From: Chlorops oryzae
Lineage: Eukaryota; Arthropoda; Insecta; Diptera; Chloropidae
Assembly (NCBI GenBank): GCA_020466095.1
Contig: CM035807.1
Location: 101,802,436-101,866,435 of the forward strand
Direction: 5' to 3'
Length of the DNA: 64,000 nucleotides
Positions 1-12,400 of this stretch are shown piece after piece (position 1 is the first letter of the stretch; every line of letters starts with the position of its first letter). A model generated the notes under the pieces. It did not search any database. It was not told the origin of the DNA and saw only the letters and a program-made list of their open reading frames with translations. Both the position numbers and the translations under genes were made by a program.

Positions 1-455
1 TAATATCAAAAAATTTCGATGCATACTTTTGGGGGACTCAATTTGAAGAGACTTCATACCAAACTTCGAAGGCAATTCGGCACGGGTTATCGTATTCCAA
101 TCCCAATAATATTTCATATTTAAGCTAATAGGACCATTTAGAAAAAAATTGGAGGGTATGCATTTCGATTTTTGGGAAAATAAGACCCTCCCTTATATCT
201 TGGGACACCCTAATGTACATACATACATACATAGTATTATACATAGATATTATTATCATATTTCTATCGTTAGGAATTGAAGAGAGCGGAAAAAGATTTA
301 ATCTTCTTCTTTTTCTAGCGTGTTCTTTCCCGGCTTATACCGGGGTCCGCAAAGGAAAACGATTTAATAGTTTTCTTTAATGGATTGAATTACTTTGAAA
401 ATGTCCCAAACGAAGTCTACAAGCCGGACTCTGAGAGCTACATACATATATTTAA
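1..455. other. Non-coding, probable repeat edges
   Basis: The first 216 bp end in GGGACACCCTAATGTACATA, like a DNA-transposon end. 318-358 (GGCTTATACCGGGGTCCGCA) resembles the LINE 3' region near 55840. CATA microsatellite at 218-232. Confidence 0.35.
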
Positions 456-788
456 CCTGCAGTAATTCCAACTGGTCTCTAACTACTCCCATGCAAGTCA
501 CAAAAATACCAGGACTACTATTAATTTTTCAAGCAATGCTTTAAACTGTCTTTTTTAACATTGAGCTATCATTGAACAATAACCAATCCCATATTTAACT
601 ACTCCACGAGTAGACCTACTATATTAGAGGACAATTGTTCTATATGTACCAGTTAGTCTAATTTTTTAACTGCACTCCTTCTAGTTTATTTGCTGCTACT
701 CAAAGTCTAGTCAATTCTCATACATAAAATACTCTACATTTACAAGTAGTACTATTTTTTGGTGTATTGACCTCTGCGTTACTGCAGG
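456..788. mobile_element. MITE with CCTGCAGTAA ends, copy 1
   Basis: CCTGCAGTAATTCCAAC at the left is mirrored by GTTACTGCAGG at the right. The interior (CTCCACGAGTAGACCTACTA, ATATGTACCAGTTAGTCTAA, TGCTACTCAAAGTCTAGTCA) matches 36637-37052 in the same order. Confidence 0.7.
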
Positions 789-3700
789 ATAGTCACTAAA
801 CCATTCTTAAGTTTTCTAATAGCATGAGTAATTGGGTAAAAGTTGTAGTAGAAGTAAGCAACACTGCAGTAATATGGATTGACCCAAGTGTAGCCTTCGG
901 TTAGCCCTTCATGTTACGGGTACTAGTCCCGTCATAATTCCTTTTCTAATGTATTCAACTTACCTTTTTAACATCAGCCTGTCATTGGAGAGGGACTAGT
1001 CCCCAAAACGGCAGTTTTTTTCGGTCAATTGTCGTAATTTTGTCTGGTTTTAGGATACTCAAATAAGGAAAATAAAAAACCAATTTCTTATAAACATATT
1101 CTAAGTTGATAAAAATGTCATTTATAGACTACCCTTAAACCAACCTGTTTATTACCGACCGACGGCTAGCCGAATTCGATGGAGCGAACTGCCATAATAT
1201 CACCGGTAGGATTTAGACCGGTCAAAGGCAAGTCGTTTTTAGGAAATTTATCGGTTCATTAATGCAAGGAAGAAGTGGTAGTGAAAGACGCAGAACTAGA
1301 AATAGTAGTATTAGTAGAGGCTGCAACAACAGCTCGGTCACTAGGGACTAGTACAGAATACTTCTAAGAACAAATTTTCAACGGACATAGCCTAATATCG
1401 AGGTGAATGGAGTGTTGTCCAAAAGTTTGTTTAAACTCAATTCAATATTATTTCGACTCAGGAAAAAGGACGAAATAATAAGAAACTTTAGATGTCACAA
1501 AAGTGGTCACGACATAAGTTTTTAAAAACCTATTTGTCACACAGGATAACAGAATAACTAAAATCATTGTCATTGATAAGTCGACAAGTCCTAATTTATT
1601 ATGGGCTGGCAACTCCGGTTTTCTGTGTCAGGCAGTAAGTGACCAAATGCCGATTGAACTGAAATTGAAATATAAAAAAAAAACATTATTATAAATCTTT
1701 TTTTAGCGTCAACAAAATTTTTCAAAAAACTTAATTCTGCCATTTTCCGTGTTGTGTAAGGTTCTGACAATCGAAATAACTAGGTAAATGGTACATTGGT
1801 GCAGAAGTCATATCATTATCTTTTTTGTCATTTAATTTAGCAAAATTTTTGCCTGAAAATTTTTCCTAAGCCTTTCGATATCTTAAAGCTTTTAATTCAA
1901 TGCACATGTATCTAAATTTTCCCCTTACCGCGTAAAACAAAAATCGAAGTCAAAAGATTCATTTAAATTTAAATTGAAAATCATTACAAAATGAATTTCT
2001 CACCATTACCGTATCCTTGAAATATATTCTCACTAAGCAAGGAAGAAATTTTTCTTCAAAAACGAATTGCTGAAAATTCTTTGAAGTTAATCCGATTTTA
2101 ATGAATGATACTCAAGGCATTGAAAGCAATCCGATGTTCTTTTACTATTTTCCTGTTCAGTTTTGTTCATCTTATTTCGCTCTCAAAAATAAAATGTAAC
2201 AAAATCCTTTTGAAATTCGTTGTTTCGACTTCTATTTCAAGACTGAAGAGCAGCCAACATGACCTGAATCGCAGATTCAAACAATTGTTCAAAAGACTAA
2301 ATTCTAAAGCAAAAAATATTGACAGTGCGTCAATAGGATTCGTGCTTTAAAGAGCAAAAGCCGATACAAACCTACGTACTCCTTCACAAAACGTCTAGAG
2401 GTAACTAATTTTTGACGAATTACTCTCAGCAGTGCAAAGAGGACAAAAGCAGACGGCAAAGCAGAGCAGAGTATGGTGAGTTCTATGGCAAAAAGGATTT
2501 CTTTCTTAAACCAGCAATTGATATGGTGAAATACGAAGTCCTCAACAAAGCTGGTATAACAGAATGATAAGGGATAGGGTGGTCTTCTCAACTTTGTGAC
2601 AAGGCTTTTTCATGACAATAGGATAGAATAGGGCCGAAAATGCAGTACCTAAAATATTTTTGAATATATTTAAGGCTGTAGGATATCTTTCTGGCATTTT
2701 TATGAACTCCAATTATCACCATTGGAGAAGGTAACTCGAAAATAAACTATCGAAATTATACCATTTTCTTTTAACAGTCATAAGAGGTACTTATTGATTA
2801 TCTCTTTCTCAAGCAGAACTACATAAAACCATTGACCTCATTAACCTCAACGTCTTGCCTAATAAACAACCTCTATGGCCGAGAACTTTTCACATACAAC
2901 CTTAGCAAAATCGAGAAGAACAAGGATTAAGAAAAATGTTTAACTTATATTCATAAGTTTTCTAATACTTTGCCCTAGAACCTAAGAACCTACAATCAAC
3001 TTTGGCTGGAACAACTACCCTCTTGCTTCCAAGTACTGATTTCGAAAAATTTCCATTAAGTAGTTGAACTTTCACACAGCAAGGTACTCTAAAATGTTCA
3101 ACAGAAGTCAGGCCATAGCTGCACTGTGAGGGACAGCAATTCAACTTAGATATGAGAAAACGTTATCCTATTAATGCCTACATAGCGGCGGCAAATATTG
3201 GTTTTTCTCAGAGTGGCGAAAAATCTAGCACAGGTCCTGCCCGTAGCGCATCACACGTCCAATTAATATTTAATTCTGTAAGTTCGATTATTCGATTGCA
3301 ATGTCCGATAACTAAAACATTTCGGCAGTCAATTTTCATTTCAATATTTAATCGGTGAACTGGTTTAGCACTTAGTTTCGCCCGATTCTCACCGGTATAT
3401 CATGAACAAACAAAAAACAAAAAATACAAAACTAAAAACAAAAAAAAAGAAACATATTTTTATGCGCTCCGGAATTGTTGCTCTCTGGCCAATGACATCG
3501 AAACAAATTTTGATTTTTCATTAAAACTTTGCCGTTCGATGGTATCGAACTTAATTAAGTATTTGACCGCTATTCGGTCTAAAATAATTCTCGAGTTTTG
3601 TCACGCGCGATTTTGTGCACGTGATTAATTAAAATATCCGAAAGCCATTGATTTTTACGAGGAAGTTTCTGAGCACTTCGACGGTATGAATAACAAACGT

Positions 3701-4071
3701 GCTAGACGGAATTTTTTACAGTTTCCTTCGTATTTTGGTTTTTTTTTTATACTATATATTTATTTATATTTTTTTTTTTTTTGTATAATTATAGGTAATA
3801 TAACGTGTGTAGATCGCTGACATTAGGAATTCCATGTTGGAGTTCTAAGCGCTTAGTAAGTTTCGGGCTCCCTATCAGAAATTATATGCTGAAAAGAGAG
3901 GCCGTATTCTTCAGGCATTTTAAAGATGCTTAATGTACCTTTTTAAGTGTTCCAGAATTCGTTCGTCGAATATATTAAAAATCGATTAAAATTAAATCCT
4001 ATCAGGATGCAATGAAACGCATTTTCAGTGATCTATAAACACCTTTCAATTATTTTATTCAAATTTGTTGT
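789..4071. other. No gene recognised
   Basis: AT-rich sequence with scattered short frames that lack coding character. Poly-T runs near 3740 and 3770. A CACCGGTAGGATTTAGACCGG-like patch near 1200 has no clear meaning. Confidence 0.5.
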
Positions 4072-4440
4072 ATCCAGCGTAGAGCAGGGTAGGCATATTA
4101 GTTCGGTGCTGATCTTGTAAAACAGCTAGAACTCAGCTCCGTAGATTTAGCTGAACCAATTTAGACATATCCATTCGTCCGTTCGTCCGTCAGTCCATCC
4201 CGCCATCTGTGGTCGGGTCTTTAAAACTGCTGGTCCAATCACGTCGAAATGTCTTGCACGAGAATGATCCTTAGTGAAAATGGATGATTGGTTTTTTTTC
4301 CATAACCTCCGAAGTAAAAAGCGTAGAGGCGTCAAATTTGAGACATTGGTTGACCATTTAGATTTCCGTTAGCTTTGTTACTTGTTAAATATCAATGTAA
4401 ACAGAGCCATTCGGGCTTTGGGAAACCCTGTAGTTTCATC
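4072..4440. mobile_element. Degenerate DINE-1-like relic
   Basis: Diverged matches to the 42190 copy occur in order: TATCCAGCGTAGAGCAGGGT, ATTTAGACATATCC, a run of CGTTCGTCCGTCAGTCC, GTGGTCGG and AACCTCCGAAGTAAAAAGCG. Confidence 0.6.
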
Positions 4441-5076
4441 CCGATTTTTGGCCACGACTGAAGAACTTGGACATGAGTTTCAGTGTCAAAACAAAAATTA
4501 TGTATTCATGTTTTTTTTTTATCCCCATATTTTATTTACAAATTGTCTCTGAAAAGTCTAGCAACATGTTGCGCAACACAGATTCAAATAAATAAAATAT
4601 ACCCGAGTCGTGCACTATTTTTTAATTGAAAAATATTGTTAAAGTAATTTCCAACCAACATGAAAAAGGATTGTACTTGAAAAAAGGACACAAAAAGAAA
4701 ATTATTCTGCTAGACTGAGGATTTTTTATTGTTTTTTTCAATTAAAAAATTTTCATTTTACTGCTTTTTTTTCGACAACCTTCTAGTATTATTTATTATT
4801 TATTTGCCAATTTTTTATGCATTTTCCTTTTTCACACATTCGATGCTGCATAAGCAGAGCAATATCATCCCAGCAGGAAAAATCATCCTGACGGAATCAA
4901 TGAAGTCAGCGTGACTTTGCATGAAATTTCGTACGACCAATTGTGTGGCACTTGTGTATATAAACTGTCAGTGATTTCACGCTTAAAGTTTCTACGGACG
5001 CTCTCCTCTCTCTAAACGTCCACTCCAAGAAATTAATTGATGAATTACGTCACCCTCCTTCCCAATTGCAGAGATA

Positions 5077-5210
5077 GTCCCGGTTTAAACAGGGTGACAA
5101 AACGCGAGACACTGAAAGGAAACACATGAGAGTGACACAGACGAAAGACATTCCATCTCCGTCACTCTCATGTGTTTCTTTCCAGTATCTCTCATAACCT
5201 AAACAGGGAC
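5077..5210. mobile_element. Foldback MITE (GTCCC...TTTAAACAGGG), copy 1
   Basis: Nearly its whole length is palindromic: AAGGAAACACATGAGAGTGA pairs with TCACTCTCATGTGTTTCTTT, and GTCCCGGTTTAAACAGGG with CCTAAACAGGGAC. It is homologous to 35272-35405. Confidence 0.75.
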
Positions 5211-5238
5211 ATAGCCAAGTTCAAGAATGATGGAATAT

Positions 5239-5560
5239 AAATTTACAACATGCGCATATTCTTCTTTAATCCGAGCACTTGAAATGTTTTTGTTGGTGTT
5301 GCCACAAAGTTGTGTACATTTTTAACAATATTTTTGTGAAAATTTTTCAAGATTTTAAATGTTTGTTTTGTCAATTGATCTCTTATATTAAGGACGATGT
5401 ACATAAGTATGTCAAAGCCAGGTTTTGTGTTATGTTGCAAATTGGAAGTATGATTTTCGAGTGTCAGTGGCTGTAAGCACATAAATTCTTTAATTATTTT
5501 TTGTCTACGAAATTCTCATCTGTCAAAAATTTCAATAAGTTCAACCAATCAGAATACTCT
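5239..5560. repeat. Dispersed repeat, about 310 bp, copy 1
   Basis: It matches the reverse complement of 51729-52040, for example ATGCGCATATTCTTC, GGCAACACC-type and AAGCCAGGTTTTGTGTT segments and the final CCAATCAGAATACT. I estimate about 75% identity by eye. Class unknown. Confidence 0.6.
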
Positions 5561-5749
5561 GAATCCCATAATCTTATAATCTATCATCGTTGGCCAAGCT
5601 GAAGTAGCCCATGAGAGATTCAAGCACATGAATAGCAACATTCTTCGATGCCATTGTGATCCAAGGAGTAATGCATGCCAATATCACTTGTCTATACCGC
5701 TGAAATGACTGATGACTTTGTCTTGCAGGCGATATTTTCCTGCTGGGAT

Positions 5750-6699
5750 ATTCAGATTTCGCTGGTTCGGCTCTATTCTCTTTTTAAAACATGAATGAAT
5801 TACGTTTGTTTGCAAGATACTGCACTAAATGAACTTCCATACACGATATACAATACTTTTTGTTGTTGTTAATTTTTATTTTTTGCTTTTTCTCATTAAA
5901 ATTTTAAATGCTTTTAGCAGTTTTCAATGAATAATAATAAAATAACTTTAAAATGGAATGGGCGGAAACTTTTCGTCAATGGAAACTTAGCACGCTTTAA
6001 AATATTTTTTGTTGAATTACTTATTTTAATAAATTCATGAGCTTTATTTATAGACGTTAATGTTGCAACGAATAGTCGCATTCGCATTCGTGTATTTTAA
6101 TTACGAGCAATCGGCCAATCGGGTCGGGCACGATCATACACACTTTTCTACAATAAATTGGTTTCGCGGTGCCAGGCTAGGAGGTTACTTCAGCAAAAAA
6201 AGATAAAGGAGATCTTGAAATTGTGGGAGAGAATTTGTCAGTTCTTAGAAAAGAAACACCCTGTAAAAGTTTCAAATGAACGTGCAACGGAGCGATTCTC
6301 TGAAAAAAAAAACCAAAAACTTTTATTGGTTAAAGTGTACCCAACGACATTATATTCTTATATTAAGAGTCCCTCTGTAGTTGAGTCCTATATATAAGAG
6401 ATAGGACTATCGGAAAATACATTTTAAAATGTAAACTTATTTGAATGGAAAATTGCTAGTGATTTCAATCAAGTTGTATAACATTTAAATATCCACAACT
6501 TGAAAGTTTTAAATTTAAAAACCTAATGGTGGTCCTATAATAGTTTAATAAATTACTGTGCATAAGTATCCCTCCTCATTTAATATCACGTAATAATATG
6601 CAAGAAGCCGAATTTTAAAACCTTTCTTACTCAATTCTCCATACTTTGTAACCAGCACTGATGCTAGGCAGTATATTGAATACTCTTTTCCTTGGATAT
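5750..6699. other. No gene recognised
   Basis: AT-rich. The 79-residue frame at 6158 lacks any recognisable feature. Confidence 0.5.
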
Positions 6700-7320
6700 T
6701 GAAAAAATCTCTTTGTTTCTTTTTTCTTTAGGAAAGTGATCAGTAAAACATCCCTTGTAAACATTTGAAGTCATTTTTGGTTAAAGGAAAAATCGAAAAA
6801 ATCCCTCAAAACAGAAAAAACCCCTCGGTCTGGCATCAGTGCATAGAATAAAATTTTAGCGGTGTTAAAGTCCATAAGGGGCCCCATATACCAACTTTTG
6901 TTAAATTTCTTTATGAAAACCGCCTCTTTGCCACGCCCAGGTTTCCAATTTTTTGAAATCATATTACTTGCCTTTAAACATGTTCAAATATCAAATTTCA
7001 TCAATATATCTTGAAAAACTCCGATTTTAGAGCAATTTTTGTGATTATCGTAACAGACCCTAGTACTGGAGGTACCCCTAAAAATTGTCCGATCCATTCT
7101 CGAACCTGTTCTTGCTCATGTGCCTGTGAGTACGCATACCAAATTTCGTCAAGATAGCTCAACTCCTTCGATAATTTTATTTCTGTTTTCTTGAGGAAAG
7201 CGATCAGTAAACATCCCTTGCTAACCGGCATCAGCGCATAGAATAAGATTTTAGCATGACGCCTATAATTCTCATTTGGTTTGTAAAATGGGACACTTAA
7301 GACTCGCAGAATTTCTGAAG
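6700..7320. mobile_element. Repeat relic with internal direct duplication
   Basis: The segment GGAAAGTGATCAGTAAAACA ... GGCATCAGTGCATAGAATAA recurs at about 7190-7255. Phrases such as CCAAATTTCGTCAAGATAGC are typical of dispersed fly repeats of the DINE type (recollection). The right edge (ATAATTCTCATTTGGTTTGT) resembles 34499-34560. Confidence 0.45.
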
Positions 7321-7339
7321 ACTTTTCGAGACGAGATGA

Positions 7340-7888
7340 AGCAAGGAGATCATCATCACCATCATCATCACCATCACATCACCATCACATCATCATCACC
7401 AACCTCACCATCATCATCGCCAACCTCACCATCATCATCATCATCATCACACTCATCATCATCATCACCATCATCATCACCATCATCATCATCACCATCA
7501 TCACCATCATATCACCATCATCATCTACATCACCAACATCATCATCATCACTAACCTCACCATCATCACCAACTTCATCATCATCATTACCAACCTCATC
7601 ATCATCATCACCATCATCGTCACCATCTTCAACACCATAATCATCACCATAATAATCATCATCACCACACCTCACCACCATCATCACCAACCTCACCATC
7701 ATCATCTTCAACCTCACCATCATCATCACCAACCTCACCATCACCATCACCAACCTCACCATCATCATCACCAACCTCACCATCACCATCATCATCAATA
7801 CCATCATCATCATCACCATCATCATCACCATCTTCATCACCATCATCATCACCATCATCATCACCATCATCATCACCATCATCATTAA
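7340..7888 (+). repeat. CAT/CAC-CAT triplet tract, about 550 bp
   Basis: Interrupted (CAT)n and CACCAT triplets, with recurrent CCAACCTCACCATCATCATC phrases. Open frames on both strands (His/Ser on +, Met/Val/Asp on -) are artefacts of the triplet period. Confidence 0.95.
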
Positions 7889-8399
7889 ATTTTTTTAATT
7901 TATGTTTTCCAATGAAAAACCTATTGTCATTGACAAATTTTGAGGTCGATTTGCGCGGAACAGGGATTTATTTTAGGACCGTGGTTTCTAAAGGGGATTT
8001 TTCTTAGAATTTTCCGTAGATTACGATTTTCTATACCATATTTGCGAAAATGAAACGACCCGCCCTAATGAACATACATCCATAATTCTATGGAATAGTC
8101 AACATGATTTCATGAATGTTTACCTTAAAGATTGAGGATAGCCTCGAAGATTGTCATTCGACGAGGGCTAAGTGTTGTTATCTTGTAAAAGAAGCCAAAA
8201 AAAAAAACAAGAACGTTAAGCGAAAAAACCGGCATATCCACCTCAGGCTAAAACTGTTCTAATCGTTTCACTTGTTTTATTGTTGCTTTCCTTTCTTTTG
8301 TTTTGCTTTGTTTTGTTTTGATTTCGTTTTGTTTACTGCGAGAAGTGGTAAGCTGATCGAATAAAAATTCCATACTTACTCCTCGAAATACTCGAATTT
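7889..8399. other. No gene recognised
   Basis: A possible DNA-transposon end (GACCCGCCCTAATGAACATA) near 8057, then a TTTTG-rich tract near 8290-8330. Confidence 0.4.
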
Positions 8400-9480
8400 C
8401 TTTGCAGAGAATGTTTTTCCCAAACAGCTGTTTCGAATACACTCACAACGACCAACCACCAGCCTCTTCATCCACCCTATGACGGCATAATCCGTGCCTT
8501 CGGTTAACGTGCAGCAACGTGACTGTGATTTCACACAGTCACGCAGAGAGCTAATCACAGAAACTCACCGCACCGGACTCTGATTCTGTTGTGTGTGTGT
8601 GTGTCAGCTTGCGTGTGTGTGTGTTATGTCTGCAAAGACCGACAACAATCGGCAAGGATTCGTATCGGCCGAGGTGGCTCGTGCCACATCCTTATGTGTG
8701 CTACAAAACGGATTTCGCTTTTCAACATTGAATGCCATTCGCCGAATATCAGTTCTGAATCGGCCCTCAATGTCAGCAAACGTTTCTACGCAGAGCGTCG
8801 CTTGAATTTTCGTGCTTGTCAAACGGAATCTGTTGATGCGACAAAACGCGATGTGATTTCCTTAAGACGAAATTAATTCGAACGAAAATTAAAAGAAAAC
8901 AAAAAGAAAATAAAAAAAAAACAAAACTCAAGACTCGTGCTCGAATAAGTGGTGCATGTTTGAAAGTAATTTCTTAAATGTAGTTTACCTTTTGCAATGT
9001 CATTTTTGTGTGTTTTTTTTTTTTTTGTGTTGATATTTTTGAATGAATATGAATGGCGGGAATGCCTTTTTGAAATTTTAACGAACAAGTGCTGAAAGTA
9101 CCTACATTCTGCATTTTAACGCCATCGACGTGGTCGGTGGCCGCAACAGTCTCGAGTTCGCATTCAAGTTGGCCTTTTATTTTGGCGTTGAATTTTGTGT
9201 TATCAACCAACTGACGTGCCGGAATAAAGGTTCTGATTTTGATGTTGTTTCTGTTGTTTTTGTTTTTGTTTTTTTTTGTGACTGCATTTTCGGAATACCT
9301 TCGCGCACGAGATTGCGTTGCTTGATGAAAACGAACTAACTCCGTGACGCGGTCAAAATAATTGCCATTCATACCGCAAACGCAGATCCAAACCCAAATA
9401 CAATCGCAGCCGCCAACGGAGCAATGTCCTTTTTTGTTTCATATTCGGTATTAATACGAATTCACGGTACACAGTAAAGT
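8400..9480 (+). promoter_or_regulatory. Possible beat promoter or 5' UTR region
   Basis: This stretch is less AT-biased than its surroundings, with CA/TG runs, TCACACAGTCACGC (initiator-like, near 8530) and dense unique sequence (8640-8880, 9110-9480). It resembles a fly 5' UTR exon upstream of a gene with an upstream non-coding exon. No donor could be fixed. The short open frames here do not look like proteins. Confidence 0.3.
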
Positions 9481-12400
9481 GCTCTATATTTGTATGTGTG
9501 TGTGAGCACGATTGTGTTCCTGCCACTCTGTGTGATTGTGTGCATGTGTGTGTGTGTACGTGTGTGGAAGAGGTCCACTATCGAAAAGTGTTGAAGTGCA
9601 TTTTGCCTTTTTGCCGGTTGCACTTTAATTGGGTACCGGAAGTGACAAGGATATATGTATGTGCACATATACAATGTATGTATATTCCACAGTTTTCTTC
9701 GTTTTCCTTTTGATTTATACTCGAAACTAAACGAGTGTGCTGCTCTGTGCTCGTTAAACATTCTCAAAATCATGTTCGTACATGGTTCATACATTTTAAA
9801 AATCCAAATTTCGATGAATATGCTTTTTAACTAAAAAAAAAAAAGGGAAAAAAGCCAAAAAAAAAGAACTCCTACTATAACGAAAAAACTGTGGAGTTTG
9901 CAGTTTCTGTGCGCAAAAGATTTTTAATTTACGACATGCATGTGAGGAGCAAGCAAATTTGTATGGACTTCATACATGACCTAGTCGAGAGATCTTTATG
10001 AATAATGTAAGTTCTAAATTAAAAAATTACATACCATCGTGATTGCATGCTTTTTGCGTATCGTTTTGGGCGATTGTTGGGAAATGGATAAAAAAAATTT
10101 TGAATCTTGTATGTGCAGTCGGATGTCAAAAGAGAAAAGCATTTTTTTTTTAATTTCATAGTTGCACATAAGGTTTTTGAAAGTTTATGAATAAGAATAT
10201 TTTGGAGAATTTTTTCCGATTTTTTATAAGAGCATTAGAGGTTTCGCTACGCGGTGCCCAAAGAAGTGCTGCTTTTCTGATTTTTTTAGCGAAGGCTGAA
10301 CACGGGTTAGTCCCGAATCGCGCTACAGCTGAACACTTCAATATTTTCTCTTTAATATTTTTTCCCACAATCCTTTTCTGTGCAAGCTTGCACATGAGCC
10401 CGGCACATATCGTAAACACCTAAGGAGTCTTCGGCTGGCATCATTTAGCTAAGCTAAGCTTTCGCCTCTGCCATCCTTTTGATAATATTTTTAAGCCGAT
10501 TCATCATCTTCTGTTCAAAGCTTTAAGTTTATTTCTGGTTGATATTTGATATTTAGTTGGTAAAAACTAAAGTACCATTTTCAACAATTGTTCTATGCTT
10601 TGCCGACCACTGCTCTACATCTATGTCCCATTATAATGGCATATAATATCATAATTTTGTTCTAAAAAAAATATAAGAAAAATACATTGCATAATTCCGG
10701 GCTTAAATTTGTTATTTTCATTTCTATTCCGCTTTTTTATGCAGAAAAAAATTCTTAATTAACACTTTGCAACTTTTCAAGGCCTCATCAAAAATAATTG
10801 TTATGTTGCAAAAAAAAAAAAAATATCTACTTATGTTCAGACCTAAGTGCTTACAATTAATAAAGAAAAGAGCTTCGATTCATAGTTTTCAATCCAAAGC
10901 GAACGTTGTTTCCTGAACGTAAGGCAAAAATTCCCATAAATCCACAGAACATCGAAAAATAGGAACACATTTACACCTCCACATCGTATGGAATTGTCTT
11001 TCGAGCAAAGATACATGCCTTCGAAAAATTTCTTTCATTCGATGGTAAACTGCAATGCGGTTTATGTGAGAAAAATCCTTTAAACGCATTTCAAACATTG
11101 ATGGAAAACATCAACAATCGAAAATCTTCACTTAAAAAGCATACCAATCAAAGTCCTCCGAGAAAGAGCACACTTATGGAAAACAATTTACAAAAATAAA
11201 TAAACCATTGAAACAAGGACTCGCTCATAATTTCTCAAACAGAGCTGCCAGCTTACTCAAACTAAAAACAAAAAATATGTAATATTCCATCCATCACTTC
11301 ATCTTCAAAAGGAAGAGCTTTCGAATTTACTCCGACTTCCTCGATTCCTCCGAACTTCGTTCAGCAAATACTCATGCATTTTGAATTGGGAAGCGCAAAA
11401 TTTTGATTTCGGTTGGTTTACTTTTGTCGAAATTTGGAGGGGTCTCAAGTGAAGTTGCAAAGTGGTCATCCAGAAAAGTATTTTTTTTTTGCATTTTTTT
11501 TTCATCTTTCTTCTCTTCTAAATGTCACATTTCGACATAGAAAAGCGTACTTGATGCGGTCACGGCGGGACATTCCGAAATCTAAGAAATTTAAAAACAA
11601 AATTTAAATTTTAAAAAAATTTAAAAAAAAATTAAAAACAAAGTTTAAAAAAATTAGTGTTTACCCTTTTGAATTTAAAAAATGTTTCTCTAATCTATTC
11701 TGAAAGCTTTGAGCATCTCATTTTACTTTTTGAATATTCTTGAGTTTCTTCTGAAAGCCAAACAATTAAGGGGTATTTTAAAATATTTACTCTTTCATTT
11801 GATTATCAAAGTTCTGTGGCGTTTCTTTTTTGAGCTCAAAGCCACAAAGAATTGCTCGCTCGCTGACGCTCTTCCATTTCGTCTTCTCCTTATTCATCTT
11901 CCTTAATTAGGAATGTCCTGTTTATTCGAATAGTTGCTCTGACTTTTCTGCAACTAGGAATAATTTTTTTTTTTTTGGGAATTATCTCCTTAAAGCGTTG
12001 TCCACTTAAAACTTCGTTTGCAGCGAAATGCAAATTACACAATTACGTCCCTTTCGAACATCTGCTTTCATTGAAATTCGAGCGAAATGCCAAAATAAAA
12101 TTGAAAAAAAAAAAAACGAAGTAGAGGAAGAAACTTCAAAAAGGATGGGAATCGTAAGGAAAAGATGAATTTCTCTGCTCGGAAAATGCTCGAAGCGTCT
12201 CGAGTGCTCATTTAATAAAGGCTTTCATTCCGCTTTCATTTTTGCTTTTCCTCCTGCTTCTTCTTTTCCTTATTCTTGTTCACTTCTTCCTCTTCGTCAT
12301 AAGTTTCTTTGGCAGCTTACTTCTGCATGCGTACTTCAATAATATTTTGATATTTTTACTTGTTTACTTGTGTTCGTAAAAAGTAACTGCATCTAAGTAT

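Larger units (their letters stand above)
4868..5749. mobile_element. MITE with CCCAGCAGGAAAA ends carrying two nested repeats
   Basis: The left end CCCAGCAGGAAAAATCATCC is mirrored by GATATTTTCCTGCTGGG. The right arm (TAGCCCATGAGAGATTCAAG and GATGACTTTGTC) matches the left arm of 37412-37925 in inverse orientation, so the two are one family. A foldback element (5077-5210) and a dispersed repeat (5239-5560) sit inside. Confidence 0.65.

Noticed and set aside
7276..7885. His/Ser-rich frame on + and Met/Val/Asp-rich frame on -
   Set aside because: Both are by-products of CAT triplet repeats; no promoter, no non-repetitive coding sequence.
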